A stretch of 64,000 nucleotides of DNA from Cynocephalus volans (Eukaryota > Chordata > Mammalia > Dermoptera > Cynocephalidae). The notes beneath the pieces were generated by a model. The model saw only the letters and a list, made by a program, of their open reading frames with translations, had not been told where the DNA came from and ran no database searches. Shown piece by piece: positions 60,601 to 64,000 of this stretch (the stretch's first letter is position 1; every line of letters starts with the position of its first letter). Location of the stretch: NCBI RefSeq assembly GCF_027409185.1, contig NC_084462.1, forward strand, positions 154,677,490-154,741,489, read 5' to 3'. Both the position numbers and the translations under genes were made by a program.

Positions 60601-63600
60601 TCATCATCATACTGTGTACCCAATGCATATTCTCCTGTTGTCTTCCTCACCGTGCTCATGCTGATAGTCACACCCAGAACAAAGGACCTAGTTGTCTGTG
60701 GTTCTCTTCTCTTCCCTCCTCCCTAGCCCTGCTTCTCGGTGCTCCATTGTTTTAGTCCTGTTCTGTGTCTCTTCATCCCTCTCTTAGCACAGCTATCTAA
60801 AGCCAGTACTCAAACCTTTATCTACCCCAACTTGCAGTTATTCTTAAATGGGGCTGCATCCCTGTGGAGGGACATTTCAGAATCTCTAGGGAGACAGTGA
60901 AGTAGATGTATGTAGTTTGAAAAAATTGTTCAGGTGATTATGATATGCCTCCCTAGGAAGAGATGTGCTCATCTGTCCTCCAGTTGAGAAGTATCGCCCT
61001 AAAAGTCTCTTAAATAGCTCTTTTTCCACACCAAAAAAATTTTAACAGTTTGAAGTATAATTGACACATATTTAAAGCTGTACAGTTCAATAAGTTTTGA
61101 CATTTGTGTATGCCTGTGAAACCATCCCACAGTCGTGATAATGAAGATATGCATAACCCCCAAAAGTTTCCTTGTGCCTCTTTGTGATCTTGCTCATTGC
61201 CACCGTCCCTCTCAAGGCAATCACTGATCTGCTTTCTGACCCTATAGATTAATTTGTGTTTTCCAATTTCCAGCATTTTATATAAATGGAATGAGGCAGA
61301 ATGTTCTTTTTTTTTTTTTTTTTTTTTTCTCCCTCTGGTGATAAAATGACAAAGACAGTAGATTACCTCTTGTGGGGGAGGTACAGGAATAATCAGGAAG
61401 AGGCAAACAGGCTTTTGACATTCTGGTAGTGTTCTACTTCCTAAATTGGATGGTGAGTATACAAATCATTGGTTTTGTTACTCTTTAAATGATTTATACT
61501 GTAAGCATATGAATATTTCACAATTTAAAAAAAAAGAGAGAGAGAGAGAGGGTAGAGACATTAGAGTCTTGAACTTCAGCCTTTTTATGTTCACCTTTGG
61601 TTGGACTCTAGAAACCATTTGAAAGCATTTGCTTTTACTTCCTTCAAGGTTGCACACAGGAAGTGAACCCCTTCCCTTAAGAATGGAGCAGGGAGGGCCA
61701 GCCCGTGGCTCACTTGGGAGAGTGTGGTGCTGATAACACCAAGGCCACGGGTTCAGATCCCTATATAGGGATGGCCGGTTGGCTCACTTGGGAGAGCATG
61801 GTGCTGACAACACCAAGTCAAGGGTTAAGATCACCTTACCGGTCATCTTTAAAAAAAAAAAAAAGAATGGAACAGGGGAGGGCTGGCCTGTTAGCTCAGT
61901 TAGTTGGAGCGCAGTGTTATAACACCAAGGTCAAGGGTTCAGACCCCTGTACTGCCAGCCGCCAAAAACAAAACAAAACAAAAAGAATGGAACAGAATGC
62001 CTTTTGTAACCCTGAATAGACCAAGCCACATTATGGCCTTTGGGACAAGTGCTGACCTCAGGCCTATCTGAACATCCCCTAGAAGAACCACCTTGGTCTA
62101 TTCTAAGCCAGTGGGATAGACTAGAACAGAGATGGCCACAGCTGCTAACTTGCCTAATTTTGCTCCTCTTCTGTTGCTTATAAGAAAAACCGAGGAATTT
62201 AAAAAAGCTAAAATGAAAAAGGCAGGCAATACCAAATGCTAGGGAGGAGCTAGAACACTAGCTAGAACAGCTAGACCTCTTATTTCCTTCTGGGATGATA
62301 ATGTAACTTGGTATAACCACTTTGAAAAACTGGAATTATCTATAAAAGATCTACATGCAGGGCTGGCCAGGTAGCTCAGTTGTTTAGAGTGCAGTGTTAT
62401 TTACCCCAAGGTCAAGAGTTCGGATCCTCCTATGGGCCAGCTGCCAAAATTAAAAAATTAAAAATAAATAAATAAATAAATAAAAAGATCTACATGCACA
62501 TCCCTTGTGACACAGCAATTTTTCTCCTAGCCATACACCCAAAAGAAAAAGGTATGTGTGTTTACTGAAAGACATGTATGAGGATATTCATAGCAACACT
62601 ATTTTAATAGCTAAAAATTAGAAATAACCTAATGGCCTATCAACAATACAATAGATGAATAAATGATGGCATATTCATACAATGGAATATTAAACAAAAA
62701 TGAGAATGAATGAACTACAACTTCACACAACATGGGGCATCATACCAACATAATGTTCAGCAAAAGAAGCCTGACACAGAGTGCGTCCTATATCATTCCA
62801 TTCATATCAATTTCAAAAACAGGTAAAATAGTCTATGGAGTTAGATATTATGATAGAATATACTTTTTGAGGGGGTAGTGACTAGCAGGGGGCCTGAGGA
62901 AGTTTTGGGGGTTCTGATAATGTTCTCTTAAATCTGGGTGCTGCATTACCAAATGTGTTCACTTTATGAACATCTGTCAATCTGTGTACACTTAAAATTT
63001 GTGCACTTTGTATATTATGTTTCAATAAAAAGTTCACTCTTCCCACAACCAGATGCTGTGGGAAGAGGTAAAACTATGCTCATTGCCATAAAGAACATCA
63101 ATGTACATCTTGGAAAGCATCACAGAGGAAGAGGCACTGGAGTTGGTTCTTAATTAAGAGTAGGGTTTAGATGGGAGGAGAGTTGGGAAGGCATTCCAAA
63201 ATGAAAGAACTTCATTAACCAAGAGTCCAGAGGTAAGAGTGCACAAAATGAGTTTGGGAAACAGTGAATTGATCAGTTTAGCAGGAGTGAGGGGTGAATG
63301 GTTGAAGAATTAAGACTGAATAGTTGGCTGGGGTCAGATTGTGGCTTCAAATGTTAGAGTTCAGAAATGGGTGGCCCTTGGCCCCATGAGGGCCTGTGTT
63401 TTCTTTTCTCTGCAATGATTCTTTACTTTTTTCACTTTATCCCCACTGTTTAATAATTGGGGGAGTTCACATAAAAATTCGAATTTCTGATGATAATACG
63501 ATTATATATTGTGAAAAATGATATTTCTTTTTGTTTAACATAGAAAGTTTTTAATATGTACAGTGCTTTATTTTTCTGCCTGGCACTTATAGGCATTTTT

Positions 63601-63883
63601 ATTTGCAACTCTGCATTTGGGAGCTTAATATTCATAAGTATTTATATTAATCCATTTGAGAATTCTCCTGAGAGGCTTTTTAAAGAGAATTTGAAATTAA
63701 AGATATTATTTTATGAAATTATTTTTATTATGGCACACTTCACAGCATCTCAGAGCTTCTCAGTTTAATAGTAAAATACTTTCATCTAGAATTTTAACTA
63801 TCAGTTAAGAATGACCAGAAATAATTTTCTTTTTCATTTTAGGTACTCCAGTAATTAAAGAGGATGAAGAAGAAGAAAACTAA
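30681..63883 (+). CDS. DNAL1: Dynein axonemal light chain 1, complete gene (8 coding exons)
   Basis: The joined exons encode 190 residues, the length of vertebrate DNAL1, and I recognise the sequence throughout. The product (LC1) is a leucine-rich-repeat protein that binds the motor domain of an outer-arm dynein heavy chain in motile cilia and sperm flagella. LRR units with the LxxLxLxxN pattern run from about residue 50 to 150, followed by a C-terminal cap and an acidic tail of D and E. Exons: 30681-30683, 37160-37198, 39498-39607, 42355-42410, 48639-48694, 57439-57565, 58544-58684, 63843-63883. Every junction is AG/GT, phases agree, and the total is 573 nt including TAA. Asn150, whose substitution is reported in human primary ciliary dyskinesia, is present in the VGNP motif. 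No lesion was seen. The 3' UTR runs past the window end. Confidence 0.97.
31225..31400 (+). repeat. MER5A-like hAT fragment
   Basis: GGGCTTGTTGGAATGCAGAT, a GTGCATTT segment and CCACACTTTGAGAAATGCCG match MER5A order. DNAL1 intron 1, just after the promoter. Confidence 0.65.
32131..32270 (+). mobile_element. GC-rich third-type SINE
   Basis: GGCTGAGCCCGTGGCGCACT, an inner GCGCGGCGACGCTCCCG block, and GAGCACCGGTCACGG end. Target duplication AAACAGATTTCTGG (32117 and 32271). DNAL1 intron 1. Confidence 0.88.
32936..33825 (-). mobile_element. Probable solo LTR inserted in old L1
   Basis: About 890 bp that splits an L1 sequence otherwise continuous in order (L1 resumes at 33826). It contains repeated GAGAGTGAGCAGC-like words. 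No coding potential. Ends are approximate and orientation is inferred. Confidence 0.5.
34160..34293 (-). mobile_element. Monomeric SINE with microsatellite tail
   Basis: Target duplication GTGACAGTTTTAT (34147 and 34294). The tail side is (TA)n then (GT)n rather than poly-T. Inserted in the old L1. Confidence 0.85.
34640..34760 (+). repeat. L2 3' tail
   Basis: GTTCCATGAAGGCAAGAGTG and GACACTCAATGAATATTTGC. Lies within the interrupted L1 region. Confidence 0.65.
34833..34933 (-). mobile_element. Monomeric SINE
   Basis: T-tail, GTGGCTGGCCTGTATGGAGA to GCTAACTGGCCAGCC. Confidence 0.85.
35572..35748 (+). mobile_element. GC-rich third-type SINE with G-tract expansion
   Basis: Same class as 32131-32270; target duplication AAAAGTTATTACCA (35558 and 35749). 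A G-rich expansion (35594-35636) replaces the first GAGAGTG segment. Confidence 0.9.
35594..35636 (+). repeat. G-rich tract (potential G-quadruplex)
   Basis: Seven runs of 4-7 G separated by single T over about 43 bases. Lies in DNAL1 intron 1 on the coding strand. Confidence 0.85.
35811..35846 (+). mobile_element. SINE 3' end fragment
   Basis: GTACTGGCCAGCTGCCAAAA and A-tail only. Confidence 0.6.
36674..36840 (+). mobile_element. Dimeric SINE
   Basis: GGGCCAGCCCATGGCTCACT start, CCGGTCATCTTTAAA end; AAATTTAAA on both sides. Confidence 0.88.
37160..37198 (+). CDS. DNAL1: DNAL1 coding exon 2
   Basis: 39 nt, residues 2-14 (A-K-A-T-T-I-K through R-W). Acceptor TTTTTAAG, donor GTGAGTAT; phase 0 at both ends. 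Intron 1, about 6.5 kb, precedes it and carries the nested L1. Confidence 0.95.
37320..37615 (+). mobile_element. L1 3' end fragment
   Basis: TACTATAGTTTTGCAAAATG, GGGGGAAACTGGG and CTCTCAGTATTATTTTT are L1M terminal landmarks. DNAL1 intron 2. Confidence 0.65.
37965..38053 (-). mobile_element. Monomeric SINE
   Basis: TTTGGCAGCTGGCCAAATTA to GCTGATTGGCCAGCCCT. DNAL1 intron 2. Confidence 0.8.
38054..39497 (+). other. DNAL1 intron 2, distal part
   Basis: AT-rich and largely free of recognisable repeats; nothing coding seen. Confidence 0.5.
39498..39607 (+). CDS. DNAL1: DNAL1 coding exon 3
   Basis: 110 nt, residues 15-50 plus two bases of Glu51. Acceptor TTTCTCATAG, donor GTAAGTTC. It encodes the N-terminal helix and the [18 protein letters not shown] segment before the first LRR. 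Confidence 0.95.
40055..40154 (+). mobile_element. Monomeric SINE
   Basis: GGGCTCCCCAGTTAGCTCAC start; tail (AAAC)n. DNAL1 intron 3. Confidence 0.82.
40160..40420 (-). mobile_element. Probable old L1 3' UTR fragment
   Basis: CTACCACCTTGTGAGAACCA and TAGCCTTCTAATTTTT resemble reverse L1M 3' UTR. Low identity. Confidence 0.45.
41195..41415 (+). repeat. MIR
   Basis: GTGCCTCAGTTTCATTCGTA and AGATTGTTGTGATGATCAAA. DNAL1 intron 3. Confidence 0.7.
41693..41772. mobile_element. 80-bp palindromic mariner-like MITE, copy 1
   Basis: Begins GAGGGTACTTCAAAAAGTTC and ends with its near-exact complement, leaving a short centre. Nearly the whole element can fold into a hairpin. A second copy is at 51415-51496. 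Confidence 0.75.
41820..42130 (-). mobile_element. Old L1 3' UTR fragment
   Basis: CCTAGAAGTGGAATACAGGA and CCAAATTGCCCTCAAAAAG in reverse-L1 order. Just upstream of DNAL1 exon 4. Confidence 0.6.
42355..42410 (+). CDS. DNAL1: DNAL1 coding exon 4
   Basis: 56 nt, completes Glu51 and encodes residues 52-69, the first LRR ([11 protein letters not shown]). Acceptor TTTTAAAG, donor GTAAGTAA. Confidence 0.95.
42823..43272 (-). repeat. MaLR (MLT1-type) LTR
   Basis: Begins GTATTAGTTTCCTGTGGCTG and includes GCTTCTGGTGGCTGCCA. Located in DNAL1 intron 4, shortly after exon 4. Confidence 0.75.
43730..43930 (+). repeat. L2 fragment
   Basis: ATGTCATTCCTCCTGATCAG and TTTAATGGCTCTCTTTTGCC in L2 order. DNAL1 intron 4. 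Confidence 0.55.
44285..44400 (+). repeat. L2 3' tail
   Basis: CAGTGAGCTCCTTGAGGGCA is the conserved L2 3' motif. Confidence 0.65.
45476..45640 (-). mobile_element. Young-type L1 3' end
   Basis: Reverse counterpart of the element at 3320-3459: TATCAATATACAATGTAGTT, a C-rich CCTCCCTCCCCCCC tract, then CATCAACATCATATC. DNAL1 intron 4. Confidence 0.65.
45685..46640 (+). repeat. Long L2 segment
   Basis: About 950 bp in L2 order: CAGGACTCAGTTCTTGGATC, CATGTCCAAAACTGAGC, CCTCAACTTCCTCTGGG, ending TAGTAGATGCTCAATAAGTA. One of the longest L2 copies in the window. Confidence 0.75.
46666..46836 (-). mobile_element. Dimeric SINE
   Basis: Target duplication AGAATGAATACATT (46652 and 46837). Inserted in the end of the long L2. 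Confidence 0.92.
46978..47361 (-). repeat. MaLR (MLT1-type) LTR
   Basis: GAGCTGCCATAATAAAG at one end and GGGGGACACAGTTCAACTCC at the other. DNAL1 intron 4. Confidence 0.8.
47645..47850. repeat. MER-type DNA transposon
   Basis: GTGCCATCCAATAGAACTAT at one end and ATAGCCACATGTGGCTAGTG near the other, a common mammalian MER element. DNAL1 intron 4. Confidence 0.6.
47930..48130 (-). mobile_element. Probable L1 3' UTR fragment
   Basis: Contains CCCAAGGCAACCACTGTTTC, a common reverse L1M motif. DNAL1 intron 4. Confidence 0.5.
48639..48694 (+). CDS. DNAL1: DNAL1 coding exon 5
   Basis: 56 nt, completes Lys70 and encodes residues 71-88, the second LRR ([11 protein letters not shown]). Acceptor CCACTACAG, donor GTAGGTTG, which is slightly off consensus at +4 but usable. 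Confidence 0.95.
48735..48954 (-). mobile_element. Probable L1 3' UTR fragment
   Basis: TTTTGCATCACCTTTTTTAC and TTTTTCCATGTCATT in the reverse-L1 style, directly after DNAL1 exon 5. Confidence 0.45.
48955..49400 (+). repeat. Ancient mammalian repeat, longest local copy
   Basis: Runs from an ACCAGGCACTTATCCAAGG motif through ATACAGCAGAATACAAAAC and TTATGGTGGAGGGAGACAT to ACTTAGGGCATTATAGGC. A well-known mammalian-wide order; I do not assign the family. Confidence 0.5.
49459..49568 (-). mobile_element. Monomeric SINE
   Basis: TTTGGTGACTGGCCAGTATG to AGCTGACCAGCCAGCCC. Confidence 0.85.
49640..49960 (-). mobile_element. Old L1 3' UTR fragment
   Basis: GAAATGGAATTGCTGGGTCA and CTCCCACCAGTAATATATAA are reverse L1 landmarks. 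DNAL1 intron 5. Confidence 0.65.
49961..51010 (+). other. DNAL1 intron 5 segment
   Basis: No recognised repeat or coding similarity apart from A/T-rich runs. Confidence 0.45.
51011..51081 (+). repeat. Alternating (GT)/(GC) microsatellite
   Basis: CGCGTGTG, GCGTGCGTGC and TGTGTATG blocks: about 70 bases of mostly alternating purine-pyrimidine, a Z-DNA-prone tract. DNAL1 intron 5. Confidence 0.85.
51100..51180 (+). mobile_element. SINE, 3' truncated
   Basis: GGGCTGGCTGGTTAATTCAC to GGATCCCTGTGGCGGGGGG; the usual CCAGCTGCC end is replaced by G-rich sequence. Confidence 0.7.
51415..51496. mobile_element. 80-bp palindromic mariner-like MITE, copy 2
   Basis: Same element as 41693-41772, with terminal arms differing at a few positions (GAAAGTTC, TAAACTTT). 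DNAL1 intron 5. Confidence 0.75.
51500..51790 (+). repeat. L2 fragment
   Basis: ATCTCAGCTCAGATATCTCC and AAAGGTGACCCAACCACCC are L2 landmarks. Confidence 0.65.
53260..53365 (+). mobile_element. Monomeric SINE in L1
   Basis: Target duplication ATCAGTTGGCT on both sides; unusual C-rich tail instead of poly-A. Confidence 0.85.
53802..53907 (-). mobile_element. Monomeric SINE in L1
   Basis: Target duplication CCTTGGTTAAGTT / CCTTTGTTAAATT. Confidence 0.85.
54390..54985 (-). mobile_element. Older L1 3' UTR/ORF2 end
   Basis: Reverse words TGGTAACCACCATTCTAC, TTCATTCATGTTGTAGCATG and CACTTTACATTCCTCAGCAA identify an L1M element distinct from the neighbouring copy. Confidence 0.75.
54986..56047 (+). 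other. DNAL1 intron 5 segment
   Basis: Unclassified AT-rich sequence with a short TCCTATCCTATC run near 55730; no gene. Confidence 0.45.
56048..56153 (+). mobile_element. Monomeric SINE
   Basis: GGGCTGGCTGTTTAGCTCAG to CTGGCCAGCTGCC, (GAAA)n tail. DNAL1 intron 5. Confidence 0.87.
56786..56838 (+). repeat. Degenerate (GGAT)/(GATA) microsatellite
   Basis: GATGGATGGATAGTGGGATG and variants over about 50 bases. Confidence 0.75.
56985..57135 (+). repeat. MIR fragment
   Basis: AGCAGTGTGATCTTAGAAAA at the start of a degraded MIR-like segment before DNAL1 exon 6. Confidence 0.5.
57439..57565 (+). CDS. DNAL1: DNAL1 coding exon 6
   Basis: 127 nt, residues 89-130 plus one base of Ala131, covering the third and fourth LRRs ([11 protein letters not shown] and [11 protein letters not shown]). 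Acceptor CTTTTTCAG, donor GTAAGCTG. Confidence 0.96.
57955..58200 (+). repeat. Ancient mammalian repeat, family not assigned
   Basis: TGCTCTCAAGGAGTTCCCAG and AACTGTGTGATAAGTTCTGC match the same element as 48955-49400. DNAL1 intron 6. Confidence 0.5.
58544..58684 (+). CDS. DNAL1: DNAL1 coding exon 7
   Basis: 141 nt, completes Ala131 and runs to the first base of codon 178. It contains the last LRR, Asn150 in VGNP, and the C-terminal cap helices. Acceptor TACTTGTAG, donor GTGAGTGA. Confidence 0.96.
59030..59200 (+). repeat. Ancient mammalian repeat, short copy
   Basis: CAGTCAACAAATACTTATTA begins a degraded copy of the same type of element. DNAL1 intron 7. Confidence 0.4.
59465..59735 (+). 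repeat. MIR
   Basis: CCAGCTTCACCACTTAATAG and GTTGTTATGAGGATTAAGTG match MIR. DNAL1 intron 7. Confidence 0.65.
59770..59864 (-). mobile_element. Monomeric SINE
   Basis: GGCAGCTGGCTGGTATGGGG to GAACTAACAAGCCAGCCC. DNAL1 intron 7. Confidence 0.85.
59865..61040 (+). other. DNAL1 intron 7 segment
   Basis: Moderate GC, no recognised repeat family; open frames are short and without similarity. Confidence 0.45.
61040..61285 (-). mobile_element. Old L1 3' UTR fragment
   Basis: TGAAGTATAATTGACACATA and TGTACAGTTCAATAAGTTTT in reverse-L1 order. DNAL1 intron 7. Confidence 0.7.
61385..61535 (+). mobile_element. L1 3' end fragment
   Basis: GGTAGTGTTCTACTTCCTAA, TGGTGAGTATACAA and a terminal CACAATTTAAAAAAA run. 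The (GA)n tail follows. Confidence 0.55.
61694..61862 (+). mobile_element. Dimeric SINE
   Basis: Flanked by AAGAATGGAGCAG (61679) and AAGAATGGAACAG (61863). Confidence 0.9.
61877..61982 (+). mobile_element. Monomeric SINE at the same target
   Basis: Flanked by AAGAATGGAACAG at 61863 and again at 61983, so it reused the target of the dimeric copy. Confidence 0.9.
62200..63036 (+). mobile_element. Old L1 3' region
   Basis: AGCAATTTTTCTCCTAGCCA, ATGGAATATTAAACA and the end TTATGTTTCAATAAAAAG. A SINE at 62360-62482 is inserted with a clear duplication. DNAL1 intron 7. Confidence 0.78.
62360..62482 (+). mobile_element. Monomeric SINE in old L1
   Basis: Target duplication AAAAGATCTACATGCA (62344 and 62483); tail (AAAT)n. 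Confidence 0.9.
63060..63370 (+). repeat. Ancient mammalian repeat, internal part
   Basis: GGGAAGGCATTCCAAAATGA and CCAAGAGTCCAGAGGTAAGA resemble the interior of the element at 48955-49400. Last repeat before DNAL1 exon 8. Confidence 0.4.
63843..63883 (+). CDS. DNAL1: DNAL1 coding exon 8 and stop
   Basis: 41 nt, completes Gly178 and encodes [12 protein letters not shown] then TAA. Acceptor TTCATTTTAG. The 3' UTR starts at 63884 and continues to the window edge; I see no AATAAA before 64000. Confidence 0.95.
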
Positions 63884-64000
63884 CACCGGGTTTTTCACTT
63901 TGTGTTAATTTATTTAAATATCATAAGAACAATAGATAAGTTTTGTATAATTGTCTACTTTAAAGTTTCTGTGTGGGGCAAAAGGTTCTTAAAAAAAATA
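63884..64000 (+). other. DNAL1: Start of DNAL1 3' UTR
   Basis: AT-rich sequence directly after the stop codon; the polyadenylation site is outside the window. Confidence 0.8.

Overview
The window is ordinary mammalian nuclear DNA. Most of it is interspersed repeats, and it carries the tail of an acyl-CoA thioesterase cluster followed by a complete dynein light chain gene. More than 40 copies of tRNA-Ile-like SINEs occur in monomeric, dimeric and GC-rich forms. These fit the CYN families of colugos (Dermoptera: Galeopterus or Cynocephalus) better than anything else I know. That assignment is from memory of the families, not from a search. The gene order (ACOT6-like, then DNAL1, same strand) matches human chromosome 14q24.

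Layout. 1-2.1 kb: an old L1 3' end split by a PSMA1 processed pseudogene. 4.9-13 kb: an endogenous-retrovirus cluster. A gammaretrovirus-like provirus lies on the minus strand (5628-11758) with 5-bp target-site duplications, a tRNA-Phe-type primer site, gag and pol in one frame separated by TGA, and a large pol/env deletion. It is flanked by two related solo LTRs in opposite orientation. 15.6-21.65 kb: three exons of an ACOT6-like thioesterase with at least four disabling lesions. 25.3-26.5 kb: two decayed exons of a second thioesterase/N-acyltransferase (ACOT/BAAT family) paralogue, broken by a SINE. 30.5-63.9 kb: all eight coding exons of DNAL1, summing exactly to 190 codons, with a GC-rich promoter and a first coding exon that supplies only the ATG.

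DNAL1 is the only intact protein-coding gene found. Its introns hold a highly nested old L1 on the minus strand, a younger-looking L1 3' end, three MaLR-type LTRs, L2, MIR and hAT fragments, two copies of an 80-bp mariner-like palindromic element, and many SINEs. I see no RNA gene, CRISPR array or bacterial or phage sequence, and no evidence of a new multi-gene system. The points most worth following up are the loss of ACOT6, the structure of the provirus (UGA between gag and pol, unequal LTRs), and several repeat-derived structures: a G-rich tract inside a SINE, a minisatellite grown from a SINE tail, and repeated SINE insertion at one site.
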